Part shown: piece after piece, positions 42,816 to 51,018 of the stretch | Layout: every line of letters starts with the position of its first letter | How positions within the stretch are numbered: position 1 is the first letter of the stretch | From: Aquipuribacter sp051216895 | Lineage (GTDB): Bacteria; Actinomycetota; Actinomycetes; Actinomycetales; JBBAYJ01 | Reading direction: 5' to 3' | Length of the DNA: 64,000 nucleotides | Assembly: GCF_051216895.1 (NCBI RefSeq) | Contig: NZ_JBPKAO010000002.1 | Location: forward strand, 398,621 to 462,620 | Program-made: the position numbers and the translations under genes | Notes under the pieces: generated by a model | What the model was told of the DNA's origin: nothing | Seen by the model: the letters and a program-made list of their open reading frames with translations, nothing else | Database searches by the model: none

Positions 42816-44444
42816 ATGACCGGTGAGCCGCGTGGCACCTTCTCCGTCCGGGACTCTCCCGCGACGGTGGGCCTCGCCGGACTCAACGTCCTGGCGTTCG
42901 CCCTGCTCACCACCGCCCCCGGGCTGCGCGAGGTGCTCGGCCTCAGCGACGGCTGGGCGGGCCTCTCGGAGCGGCCCTGGGCGCCCGTCACGGTCATGTT
43001 CACCAGCGAGAACCTGCTGCACATGGTGCTGGTGGTCGGGATGCTGCTGCTCTTCGGTCGTGAGGTGGAACGAGCGCTCACGCCAGGCTCGCTGGTCGCG
43101 ATCTACGTCGTGTCGGGCCTGGCCGGGAGTCTGGTGATGGTCGCGGCGACCGGGCCGAGCGGCTTCGACGGCACGGCACTGGGCGCATCTGCGGCCGCCA
43201 TGGGCGTCGTGGGCGCGCTGGCGGTCCTCCCGGCGCAGGCTCGACGGTTTCGGGTCGGACCCCTGATCGGGGTGGTCCTGCTCGTCAACATCGTGGGGCC
43301 GCTGCTCGATGACACGCTGCACTGGATCAGCACGTTCGGGCACCTGGCCGGGCTGGCCGCCGGCGCCGCCTGTGCCTACCCGAACCGTCGGCGGGCCGAC
43401 CGGCGCAGTCATGCCGAGGAGAGGGACGTGCTGCGAGCCGCGCTCGAGTCAGCGGTCCGTGCCCCTTCCGGGCACAACACCCAGCCCTGGTCCTTCCGCC
43501 TGGGCGTGGACCAGGTCGAGCTGTACGCCGACCGCACCCGAGCCCTACCGGTCGTCGACCCCGACGACCGAGCCCTGATCATCAGCTGCGGGGCTGCACT
43601 CGCGTTCCTCCTCGTCGGCCTGCGCGCCACCGGCTTCGCCGGCGACCTCGTCCGCTCGCCGGACCCGGACCAACCTGACCTGCTCGCCCAGGTCGGGCGG
43701 GGCCACCCGCGCACCCCCACCGAGCGCGATCTGCAGATGTTCGCCGCCATCGACCGACGACACACCGACCGGGCCCCGTTCCAGGGCCGCGCCGTCCCCG
43801 AGGACGTCCTCGCTGCGATGACCGCCGACGCGGACCGGTTCGGCATCACGCTCCACGTAGCCCTCGACGACGCGGCGAAGCAGCGGGTCGGAGCCCTCGT
43901 CGCCGACGGCGACCGGGCGCAGATGGCCGACCCCCGCTTCCGCGACGAGTTGGCCGCCTGGGTGCGCTCCAACTACACCCGACGTGGCGACGGCATGCCC
44001 GGGTATGCGTTCGGTGTACCCGGTCTGCCCTCCCTCGTCGGACCGCTCATCATGCGCGGCGTCGACATGGGCGACCGTCAGGCGCGCAAGGACTCGCAGC
44101 TCGCCGCTACCGCACCGGCGCTCCTGCTGCTCACCTCCACCGGCGACACCCCGTCGGACTGGCTCGCCGCCGGTCAGGCGGTCGCCTCGCTCCTGCTCAC
44201 GGCGACCTCCGCCGGCCTGGCCGCGTCCTTCCTGAACCAGCCGATCGAGACGACCGCGCTCCGCGGTCCGCTGGCCGAGCTGTTCGACGCCGCCGGCGCG
44301 CGGCCGCAGCTGCTCCTCCGGCTCGGCTACCCGGACACCGCCGCCCGGCCCACGCCGCGACGTCCCGTCGATTCGGTCCTGACCCATTCCGACGCTCTGC
44401 CCGACGGGGCGGCCGGAGACTCGAACGGGGACGCTGGCGGCTGA
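42816..44444 (+). CDS. Rhomboid-like/Acg-type nitroreductase fusion
   Basis: A single 542-aa frame. Residues ~1-190 are a six-helix rhomboid-like domain: NLLHMVLVVGMLLLFGREVE, TALGASAAAMGVVGAL and TFGHLAGLAAG. The serine motif is GASA rather than GxSG, but Ser and a C-terminal His are present, so protease activity is possible yet uncertain. Residues ~205-520 are an Acg-type (Rv2032/Rv3131-like) nitroreductase beginning ESAVRAPSGHNTQPWSF, with RRHTDRAPF and a C-terminal GLAASFLNQPIE flavin region. A GTG at 43428 with GAGGAGAGG just upstream could give a free nitroreductase as well. Acg genes belong to the mycobacterial dormancy regulon. Confidence 0.85.
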   Translation: MTGEPRGTFSVRDSPATVGLAGLNVLAFALLTTAPGLREVLGLSDGWAGLSERPWAPVTVMFTSENLLHMVLVVGMLLLFGREVERALTPGSLVAIYVVSGLAGSLVMVAATGPSGFDGTALGASAAAMGVVGALAVLPAQARRFRVGPLIGVVLLVNIVGPLLDDTLHWISTFGHLAGLAAGAACAYPNRRRADRRSHAEERDVLRAALESAVRAPSGHNTQPWSFRLGVDQVELYADRTRALPVVDPDDRALIISCGAALAFLLVGLRATGFAGDLVRSPDPDQPDLLAQVGRGHPRTPTERDLQMFAAIDRRHTDRAPFQGRAVPEDVLAAMTADADRFGITLHVALDDAAKQRVGALVADGDRAQMADPRFRDELAAWVRSNYTRRGDGMPGYAFGVPGLPSLVGPLIMRGVDMGDRQARKDSQLAATAPALLLLTSTGDTPSDWLAAGQAVASLLLTATSAGLAASFLNQPIETTALRGPLAELFDAAGARPQLLLRLGYPDTAARPTPRRPVDSVLTHSDALPDGAAGDSNGDAGG

Positions 44445-44477
44445 GCCAGGAGCGACGCACCCGTGGGCGCGGAGGCG

Positions 44478-45830
44478 TCAGGCGTCGGCGATCGTCTCCA
44501 GCTCGGCCCGGACCGCGGCGGCGAGGGCGGCGACGTCGGTGACCACGTCCGGGTCGGTGGTCACGGTCACCGTGAGGGTGCCGGCGTAGGACACGGCGGT
44601 GAAGGACGCGCCGATGTTGCCGCCGGGGCTGGTGAGGGGGACCAGGCGGAGCACGGGCAGCCCGGCCACGGTCAGTGGGTCCGTCGGGCCACGGACGTTG
44701 CTGAGGAAGGAGTTGACCAGGCGTTGCCGGTTGGTGAGCCACTGCACCAGTCCGACCGCGGCCAGCAGCCGGAAGAACGGGGCGACGGACGCGGAGGAAC
44801 GGCCGTGCTGCTTGGTGCGCCGGGTGGCGAGGGACACCGATGCCAGCCGCTGCTGCACCGGCCCGTGCACCGGGAGGCGGACCGGCATCACGCCGACCCG
44901 GTTGCCCGGGGAGCCGCTGGTCGTGGCCGTCCGCGCTGAGACGGGCACGGAGACGACCAGCTCCGCCACGCGTTCGCCGCGCTGCTGGAGCACCGCCGCC
45001 AGCCCTGCCACCACGGCCACGAGCAGGACGTCGTTGACCGTGGCGCCGTGGCGCCGTCCGCCTGCCTTCACCTCCGCCAGGTCGACGTCCACGGTGGCGA
45101 TCCGCCGTCGCGGACCCGTGGGGACGTTGAGCGAGCACCGGGGCGCCGGGCGGCCCATGGTCAGCACGAGGTCGACCCCGCCGCGGCCGACACGGCTCGC
45201 CCCCACGACCAGGCGTCTCAGCGCGGTCCGACGGTGGGCGCCGTCCTGCGCCGGGTCTCGACGTCTGTGCCCAGGTCCGGACGCGGCGGGCGTCGGTGGC
45301 AGGGCCGTCGTGCCGGCCGTGAGCTGGGCCAGGAAGGTCATGGCCCCGACCCCGTCCGCGACGACGTGGTGCAGGACCAGGACCAGGCCGAGCCGGCCGT
45401 CCTGCAGGCCGGTGACGAGGACGGCCCGCCAGAGCGGCCGGTCCCGGGGGAGTGGTCGCAGGACGGCCTGCACCGCCGCGGCGTGCAGAGCCGCGGTGTC
45501 GCCCGGCGCTGCACTCGTCGTGCGGGTGAGGTGAGCCCGGGGATCGAACCCGGTGACCTCGTCCCAGTACGGGCGGCGACGCAGCCACGACGTCGGTTCG
45601 ACGAGCCGCTGCCGCAGACGCGGGATGCGGAGCAGCCGCCGGACCAGCTCCTTCTCCAGCTGGGCGAGGTCCGGCTCCACCCGCGCGTCGAGCACCAGGA
45701 GCACGCCCACGTTCGCTGGTACCGGCCCACGGTCCACCGCGAGCTGCACCAGGTCGTCGCCGCGCAGCAGCTCCCTCACGGCGCACCGCCGACAGCGACG
45801 ACGTCGAGAGCTCGGCACCACATGAGACAT
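44478..45830 (-). CDS. WS/DGAT-family acyltransferase (wax ester/triacylglycerol synthase)
   Basis: A 450-aa wax-ester synthase/diacylglycerol acyltransferase-type enzyme for storage-lipid synthesis. The catalytic HHxxxDG motif is VLHHVVADGVG; the later blocks NDVLLVAVVAGLAAVL, SVPVSARTAT, GNRVGVMPVRLPV and FLSNVRGPTDPL are typical. N-terminal GDDLVQLAVDRGPVPANVGVLLVL is the family start region. The exact start is unsure: ATG at 45830 is directly after GGTGGAGG; GTG at 45821 or 45779 are alternatives. Tgs1, a homologue, is a DosR-regulon gene; a perfect box lies 79 bp upstream here. Divergent from hmp. Confidence 0.9.
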   Translation of the reverse strand: MSHVVPSSRRRRCRRCAVRELLRGDDLVQLAVDRGPVPANVGVLLVLDARVEPDLAQLEKELVRRLLRIPRLRQRLVEPTSWLRRRPYWDEVTGFDPRAHLTRTTSAAPGDTAALHAAAVQAVLRPLPRDRPLWRAVLVTGLQDGRLGLVLVLHHVVADGVGAMTFLAQLTAGTTALPPTPAASGPGHRRRDPAQDGAHRRTALRRLVVGASRVGRGGVDLVLTMGRPAPRCSLNVPTGPRRRIATVDVDLAEVKAGGRRHGATVNDVLLVAVVAGLAAVLQQRGERVAELVVSVPVSARTATTSGSPGNRVGVMPVRLPVHGPVQQRLASVSLATRRTKQHGRSSASVAPFFRLLAAVGLVQWLTNRQRLVNSFLSNVRGPTDPLTVAGLPVLRLVPLTSPGGNIGASFTAVSYAGTLTVTVTTDPDVVTDVAALAAAVRAELETIADA

Positions 45831-45908
45831 CCTCCACCCAGCGCAGCAGCCCGTAGCCGACCCGACGGCACCTCGTCGGGGCGTCGGTCGACGTCCGACG
45901 CGCGGTAG

Positions 45909-45922
45909 GGGACCTCGGTCCC
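45909..45922 (-). promoter_or_regulatory. DosR-like box upstream of WS/DGAT
   Basis: GGGACCTCGGTCCC, a full match to GGGACCTNNGTCCC, 79 bp before the acyltransferase start. Confidence 0.65.
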
Positions 45923-46056
45923 GGTCGTGAACCTGCCGAGGTGTCGATGGTGCCGATGTCGTAGGTGAGGCAGCTCTGGTGCGTGGCGAGGCAGCGCCGA
46001 TGGCGTCGCGTGTCTGTGCCCCGGGCCGAGTCGGGTGCCGGGTCGCTGTGCTGATC

Positions 46057-46070
46057 GGGACCTTCGTCCC
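46057..46070. promoter_or_regulatory. Second DosR-like box in the WS/DGAT-hmp gap
   Basis: GGGACCTTCGTCCC, a full match, 134 bp from the first box. It lies 211 bp before hmp and 226 bp before the acyltransferase, so it may serve either gene. Confidence 0.6.
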
Positions 46071-46281
46071 GACGGGCTCCGTCAGCGGCACCTAGCGTGC
46101 AGCACAGGGGAGGCTCGGGCCTGGCGAGCCGGACAGGACGGAGTGCCGACGGGGCTCCTGGTCCTGTGCCCGCCTCGCGTCCGGCGCTGTCGGGATGGCC
46201 CGGCTGCCGGCGGGTGGCTGACGGCCCCCCCGGGCGCAACAGCCGCTCACCCGTCCCTTTCGTACCAGCCAGGAGATGACT

Positions 46282-47517
46282 GTGCTCACCCAGCAAACCC
46301 GTGCCGTCGTGGAAGCAACGCTGCCGGCTGTGGCCGACAACATCGAGGAGATCGCGCGCCGCTTCTACGCCCACATGTTCGACGCCCGGCCCGAGCTGAT
46401 GGACGGGTTGTTCAACCGTGGCAACCAGGCCCAAGGGGCCCAGCAGGTGGCGCTCGCGGGCTCGGTGGCCGCGTTCGCCACCGCGGCCCTGCAGAACCAG
46501 CTGCCGGAGCAGCTGCTCATGAGGATCTCGCACAAGCACGCGTCGCTCGGCCTGCGCCCGGACCAGTACCAGGTGGTCCACGACCACCTGTTCTGGGCCA
46601 TCGCGGACGTCCTGGGCGACGCCGTGACCCCTGAGGTCGCAGCGGGCTGGGAGGAGGTGTACTGGCTGATGGCAGAGCTGCTGACCAGCCAGGAGCGCGG
46701 TCTCTACAGCGCCCGCGGCGTTCGTCCTGAGACGGTGTGGCGCGACTGGGAGGTCGTGGAGAAGCGGCGCGAGACCGACGACGTGGTGACCTTCCTGGTC
46801 CGCCGCAAGGACGACCGCCTCGTCAAGACCTCCCTGCCCGGGCAGTACGTCTCGGTGAAGATGCTCATGCCGGACGGTGTGCACCAGCCCCGCCAGTACA
46901 GCCTCACCCGTGCCGACGACGGCGAGCACCGGCAGTTCACGGTCAAGCGCGTGCACGGTGCGGGCCTTCCGGACGGCGAGGTGTCGAACCTGCTGCACGA
47001 CTCCGTCGGCGTGGGGGACACCGTCACGCTCTCGGTGCCGTTCGGCAACGTCGTCCTGGACGACTCCGGGCGGCCGCTGGTCTTCATCAGCGCGGGCATG
47101 GGCATCAGCCCCATGGCGGGCATGCTCTCGCACCTGGTCTCGGCCGGTTCGTCCCTGCCCATCCTGCTGCTGCACGCCGACTCCGACGAGGGGTCCTTCG
47201 CCCTGCGGGACCAGGTCCTCGCCGACGTCCAGGAGCTGCAGGACGCCAGCGTGCACGTGTGGTTCGAGAACGCCGCCGAGACCACCTTGGCGGTCGACGG
47301 TGTGCACGCCGGCTTCCTCGACCTGAACGAGGCGCCGCTGCCCGAGTCGGCGATCTTCTACCTCTGCGGTCCGCTCCCATTCATGCAGGCGGTCCGGACC
47401 GCGTTGCTGGATCGTGGCGTGATCGCCCACGACATCCAGTACGAGGTGTTCGGGCCGGATCTGTGGCAGGCCGACAGCGCGACGGAGCCAGCACCGGCGC
47501 CGATCGCGAGCGTGTAG
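46282..47517 (+). CDS. hmp: Flavohaemoglobin (nitric oxide dioxygenase)
   Basis: A 411-aa flavohaemoprotein converting NO and O2 to nitrate. The globin domain (~1-140) has the proximal His in RISHKHASLGL and the distal Tyr/Gln region (RFYAHMF). FAD-binding RQYSLTRADDG and NAD-binding FISAGMGISPMAGML follow, and the end LCGPLPFMQAV...YEVFGP is typical. The ATG at 46276 lies directly on AGGAG; the GTG at 46282 has correct spacing and gives MLTQQTRAVVEATLP, matching the MLDxxT start of other Hmp proteins, so I prefer it. It would remove NO formed during nitrate respiration. Confidence 0.95.
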   Translation: MLTQQTRAVVEATLPAVADNIEEIARRFYAHMFDARPELMDGLFNRGNQAQGAQQVALAGSVAAFATAALQNQLPEQLLMRISHKHASLGLRPDQYQVVHDHLFWAIADVLGDAVTPEVAAGWEEVYWLMAELLTSQERGLYSARGVRPETVWRDWEVVEKRRETDDVVTFLVRRKDDRLVKTSLPGQYVSVKMLMPDGVHQPRQYSLTRADDGEHRQFTVKRVHGAGLPDGEVSNLLHDSVGVGDTVTLSVPFGNVVLDDSGRPLVFISAGMGISPMAGMLSHLVSAGSSLPILLLHADSDEGSFALRDQVLADVQELQDASVHVWFENAAETTLAVDGVHAGFLDLNEAPLPESAIFYLCGPLPFMQAVRTALLDRGVIAHDIQYEVFGPDLWQADSATEPAPAPIASV

Positions 47518-47548
47518 TCGCTCTCACGCCCGAGGGGCAGAGGGAGGC

Positions 47549-47577
47549 GGCCCCAGCGCTGGCTGAGCGCTGGGGCC
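47549..47577 (+). terminator. hmp terminator hairpin
   Basis: Perfect 12-bp arms (47549-47560 and 47566-47577) with a 5-base loop, 32 bp after the hmp stop. No T-run. Confidence 0.75.
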
Positions 47578-47667
47578 CTGTCGGGTGATACGTCAGACGC
47601 GGGTGGCCCGTCGGGCACCGGCTCGACCGAGCCTCACCCGTTCGGGGGGGGTATCGGGCGCCCGGCC

Positions 47668-47681
47668 GGGACCTGGGTCCC
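47668..47681. promoter_or_regulatory. DosR-box-like palindrome between convergent genes
   Basis: GGGACCTGGGTCCC, a full match to the consensus, but between two converging genes. With flanks it forms a 7-bp-arm hairpin, so it may instead be the terminator of the nar operon. Confidence 0.35.
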
Positions 47682-47722
47682 GGGAACGCCTCGAGGGCGC
47701 CGCTCGAGGTCGGGTCCGTCGG

Positions 47723-48127
47723 TCATGGCGGCTGGTTCGCCGCCGACCCGGGTGCCTTGCGGATGCTGCTCCAGAACGCGTCGGCCCAGACGCGGTGACC
47801 GCGGTCGGTGGGGTCGTGGATGCGGGCGCCGGAGCTGCTCAGGTTGATGACCTGGACCGCTGTGCCGGTCCGTTCACGCAGGCGTTGGGCCAGCAGGCCG
47901 ACGTAGCCGCGGTCCGGCCGGCTGGCGCCGACGCCCTGGGCGGTGGAGTCGCCCAGGGCGACGTACAGCAGTCCGCCGGGGTCACCCTGCGGGCCCGACC
48001 AGAACTCGCGGGCCCGCTCGATGCCGCGGGTGACCCGCACGAGCTTGACCCCCCAGAGGACCAGACCGGCCAGGGCGAGCAGCCCCGCACCGTCGCGTGC
48101 AAGGTCCGTGGGCGTCCGAGGAGTCAC
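47723..48127 (-). pseudogene. SGNH/GDSL hydrolase with internal deletion
   Basis: A 134-aa frame. It has one N-terminal helix, then the esterase block I start LLYVALGDSTAQGVGASRPDRGYVG and NLSSSGARI, and then directly DPTDRGHRVWADAFWSSI, which is the C-terminal D-x-x-HP-x-D-R-G-x-x-x-WA end of the family. About 100 residues, including blocks II-III (GxND), are missing in frame. The protein is therefore probably inactive. Its GTG overlaps the Vit1-type gene stop by 4 bp and it is the last gene of the nar operon. An assembly error is possible. Confidence 0.75.
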
Positions 48128-48852
48128 AACGTGGTGCCCAGCAGGCTGCCGATGGCGTAGGTGAACGCCATGCCCGCTGCGCCTCCGATGACGATCCGGA
48201 CGACGGCCCGGGTGCGCCTGGCGCCACCGATGGTGGCCCCGAGCGCGCCGGCGAGAGCGAGCGCGATGAGCACGACGACGAACGTGACCGGCACCCGAAC
48301 GGTCTGCGGCAGCAGCACGATGGCGGCGAGCGGGAGCAGCGCACCGAGCGAGAAGGCCAGTGCGGACGCCCCGGCGGCGTGCCAGGGGCTGACGAGGGCG
48401 TGGGGGTCGATGCCGAGCTCCGCGTCGGCGTGGGCGGCGAACGCGTCCTTGGTGGTCAGCTCGCGGGCTGCGCGCCAGGCGGTGTCGGCGGACAGTCCTT
48501 TCGCCTGGTAGATCCCGGCGAGCTCGGCGCACTCCGCGTGGGGGTTCGCGGCGATCTGCCGGCGTTCCTCCTCCAGGAGGGAGCGCTCGCTGTCGCGGGA
48601 GCTGCTCACCGACACGTACTCGCCGACGGCCATCGACACCGCCCCCGCCACGAGGCCGGCGACCCCGGCCGTCAGGATGGGGCCGGTGGCGCTGGTCGCC
48701 CCGGCCACCCCGATCACCAGGCCCGCCGTGGAGACGATCCCGTCGTTGGCCCCCAGCACCCCGGCGCGCAGCCAGTTCAGTCGCACCGCCGTGCCGCCGC
48801 GGTCGTGCGGGGCGTCCGGCGGGTCGAGGAGGGTCTCCGGGGAGGCCGCCAC
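48124..48852 (-). CDS. VIT1/CCC1-family iron/manganese transporter
   Basis: A 242-aa membrane protein of the VIT1/CCC1 type (Fe2+/Mn2+ export or storage transport). It starts with GANDGIVSTAGLVIGVAGA in TM1, then AVGEYVSVSSSRDSERSLLEEER with the acidic metal-binding region, an amphipathic insert with several Glu/Asp and His, and three more helices. Five helices are expected and five are seen. The GTG at 48852 lies just after the cupin-remnant stop; upstream frame is out-of-frame cupin sequence. It follows a hemerythrin gene, so iron handling may accompany the nitrate-reductase operon. Confidence 0.9.
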   Translation of the reverse strand: MAASPETLLDPPDAPHDRGGTAVRLNWLRAGVLGANDGIVSTAGLVIGVAGATSATGPILTAGVAGLVAGAVSMAVGEYVSVSSSRDSERSLLEEERRQIAANPHAECAELAGIYQAKGLSADTAWRAARELTTKDAFAAHADAELGIDPHALVSPWHAAGASALAFSLGALLPLAAIVLLPQTVRVPVTFVVVLIALALAGALGATIGGARRTRAVVRIVIGGAAGMAFTYAIGSLLGTTL

Positions 48853-48853
48853 G

Positions 48854-49041
48854 TCAGGTCTTCCTGGCGACCGTGAGGAGCACCGCGGAGTCCTCGATCG
48901 CGTCGAGGCTGTGCCGCGCGTCGGGGATGATGAGCAGGTCCCCGGGAGACCCCTCCCAGCTGTCGTCACCGGAGTGCAGCGTCACGCGAGCGCGGTCTTG
49001 AGCAGCTGGCGGACCAGGGCGGTCAAGGACGACTTGTTCAT
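48854..49041 (-). pseudogene. Cupin-domain protein, frameshifted by internal deletion
   Basis: The ATG overlaps the hemerythrin stop and opens MNKSSLTALVRQLLKTALA, then stops (48982). In another frame the same strand continues RVTLHSGDDSWEGSPGDLLIIPDARHSLDAIEDSAVLLTVARK, the C-terminal half of a small LuxR-like cupin. The typical protein is about 110 aa; the middle ~50 residues are gone and the two ends are out of frame. The gene is broken, or the assembly is. Confidence 0.75.
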
Positions 49042-49523
49042 GGGGTGCCTCTCGGTTCGAGATCTGCGTGGCGGTCGTGGGCGACCGTGGTCGACTCGGT
49101 GAGCCGATCGGTGATGCGGTCCCACGCGGGCCCGTCCAGGGCGGTCGCGGCGGCGGGGAAGATGCCGTTGTCCTCGCGCTCGATGTGGGCGTCCAGCAGA
49201 CGCAGGAGTGCATCCAGGCCGGTGAGGTCGCCGCGGCGTACTTCGTCGACGGCGGCGTCGAGGGTGACGTGCTCTCCGCAGAGCGCGTCGATGTGGGGGG
49301 CGAACTCGGGGTCGTCGTGCAGCTCGTCGAACAGGCCGCGTTCCTCGTCCCGCACGTGCGGGTCGAGGAGTCCGGCGAGGGCGGCGACCCGGGCCGCGAC
49401 GTCGTCGGGCCCGCCGGTGGCGGCCGCCCGTCGCAGGTCACCGGCGGCGTTCCGGATCGCCTCGTGCTCCGCCATGAGCCGACCGATGACGGTGATGTCC
49501 TCGCAGCCGCAGTAGCTGCACAC
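49038..49523 (-). CDS. Hemerythrin-like HHE domain protein
   Basis: A 161-aa protein with a Cys-rich start (MCSYCGCEDITVIGRL) and a hemerythrin four-helix bundle: AEHEAI, LDPHVRDEERGLFDELH, EHVTLDAA, LDAHIEREDNGIFPAAATAL. The H..E, H...E and H..E/FP pairs can bind a di-iron centre that reacts with O2 or NO. The GTG at 49523 (Val-Cys-Ser-Tyr-Cys-Gly-Cys) is chosen as family members begin MCxYCGC. It follows narI by 119 bp and overlaps the cupin remnant. Iron-sulfur repair or oxygen/NO sensing are plausible roles (inference). Confidence 0.88.
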   Translation of the reverse strand: MCSYCGCEDITVIGRLMAEHEAIRNAAGDLRRAAATGGPDDVAARVAALAGLLDPHVRDEERGLFDELHDDPEFAPHIDALCGEHVTLDAAVDEVRRGDLTGLDALLRLLDAHIEREDNGIFPAAATALDGPAWDRITDRLTESTTVAHDRHADLEPRGTP

Positions 49524-49642
49524 GTCAGGGACGCCCCTGGGGGCGTGGCACCCGGTCGTGGTGGGGGGACGGCGGTCGAGACCTCGGGTGGGGGTCGTGA
49601 GTGGTCGCCGCCGCACGAGGGCTCGGGCCCCAGCCGTGCACG

Positions 49643-50389
49643 TCAGCGGCGCCGGGCCGAGGCGCCGACCTGGTCCCACCCGGGCCGCGTCGCCCGGGAC
49701 CCCTGCCGGACGTCGCGGCTGCGGTAGACGACGTAGGGCCGCCACAGGTAGCCGACGGGTGCGCTGAACACGTGGACGAGCCGGGTGAACGGCCACAGCG
49801 CGAACAGCAGGAAGGCGGTCAGGGCGTGCGCCTGGAACCCGATGGGCGCCCCGGCCATGAGCTCGGGCTGCAGGTCCAGCAGGAAGATGCCGCGGAACCA
49901 GACCGACACGGTCTCGCGGTAGTCGTACTCGGCGAAGACGTTCGCGACGATGGTGTTGCCCAGCCCGAGGACCATGACCAGGCCCAGGGCGAACCACATG
50001 AGCTTGTCCATCCTGGTGGTGGCGGCGAACACGGGACCGGTGGTGCGCCGGCGGTAGATGAGGATGGCGGCCCCCACGACGCTGCAGACGCCCGCGACGG
50101 TGCCGACGCTGATCGCCATGTAGTGGTACGCCGACTGGGACAGGCCGACGGCCTCCGTCCACGACTTGGGGATGCCGAGGCCCATGACGTGGCCCAGGAA
50201 CACCGCGAGGATCCCGAAGTGGAACAGCGGGCTGCCGATGCGCAGGAGCTTGCTCTCGTACATCTGCGAGGAGCGGGTGGTCCAGCCGAACTTGTCGTAG
50301 CGGTAGCGCCACAGGTGCCCGCCGACGAAGATCGCGAGGCAGACGTAGGGGACGACGACCCAGAGCAGGACGTCGGTCGGTTCGTTCAT
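49643..50389 (-). CDS. narI: Respiratory nitrate reductase gamma subunit
   Basis: A 248-aa cytochrome b subunit passing quinol electrons to NarH. Five helices are seen; haem-ligating His lie in SPLFHFGILAVFLGHVMGL (two) and HALTAFLLFALWPFTRLVHVF (two), as in NarI. The ATG at 50389 overlaps the narJ stop by 4 bp. The C-terminal tail is short and basic. Complete and normal. Confidence 0.96.
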   Translation of the reverse strand: MNEPTDVLLWVVVPYVCLAIFVGGHLWRYRYDKFGWTTRSSQMYESKLLRIGSPLFHFGILAVFLGHVMGLGIPKSWTEAVGLSQSAYHYMAISVGTVAGVCSVVGAAILIYRRRTTGPVFAATTRMDKLMWFALGLVMVLGLGNTIVANVFAEYDYRETVSVWFRGIFLLDLQPELMAGAPIGFQAHALTAFLLFALWPFTRLVHVFSAPVGYLWRPYVVYRSRDVRQGSRATRPGWDQVGASARRR

Positions 50390-51018
50390 GTGCGGGCTCC
50401 CATGTAGTCCGGCGGTGCGAACGGTTCGAGGCCGACGTCCTCGCCGGGGGGACCCTCGGCCGCGAGGCGGGCGACGGCCGCGCGGTCGTCGCCCTGCAGG
50501 GCCGGCAGGCTCTTGGTGATGGCCCGCAGGGCCCCCACCCAGGGGGACCCGGCGTCGGCCAGCGACAGCCGCAGCAGCTCCAGGCCGGCCCGGTTCTCCA
50601 GCAGCAGGCGACGGCCGGTGTCCAGGTCCGACGTGGCGGCGAACTCCAGGACCACGCACAGGTGGTCGGGCAGCTCGTCGGGCAGCAGCGTGAGTCCGGC
50701 CGCCTGGTAGGCCTGCTTGAACTGCAGCAGCGCCACGCCACGCTTGCGGGTGTCGCCGTAGGCGAAGTAGGTGAGGAACAGGCAGCAGCGTCGTCGCAGG
50801 TCGAACGTGGCGACGTACTCCGCCGCCAGCATCGTCGGGTCGGCGCTCGCGAGGTACTCCAGCAGCTCGGCCAGGTCGGTGCGCGACCACCGCGGCAGGT
50901 CCGCCAACGCCGGCCGCAGCCAGTCGAGCTCGTCGAGCAGGGCCTGGTCCGGGTAGCTCATCAGCCGTCCGGCCATGGCGTAGGTCAGTGCGGTGCCGTG
51001 CTTGCCCGCGAGGCTCAT
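50386..51018 (-). CDS. narJ: Nitrate reductase assembly chaperone
   Basis: A 210-aa NarJ/TorD-type chaperone needed to insert the Mo cofactor into NarG before membrane attachment. Family features are the helical core RLMSYPDQALLDELDWLRPAL, AAEYVATFDLRRRCCLFLTYFAYGDTRKRG and DELPDHLCVVLEFAA. The length is usual. ATG at 51018 overlaps the narH stop (ATGA), and its stop overlaps narI, so narHJI are tightly coupled. Confidence 0.95.
   Translation of the reverse strand: MSLAGKHGTALTYAMAGRLMSYPDQALLDELDWLRPALADLPRWSRTDLAELLEYLASADPTMLAAEYVATFDLRRRCCLFLTYFAYGDTRKRGVALLQFKQAYQAAGLTLLPDELPDHLCVVLEFAATSDLDTGRRLLLENRAGLELLRLSLADAGSPWVGALRAITKSLPALQGDDRAAVARLAAEGPPGEDVGLEPFAPPDYMGART

Noticed and set aside
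46097..46279. 60-codon plus-strand frame before hmp that might explain the distant DosR-like box
   Set aside because: Pro/Arg-rich shadow composition and no ribosome-binding site; it reads into the hmp start.
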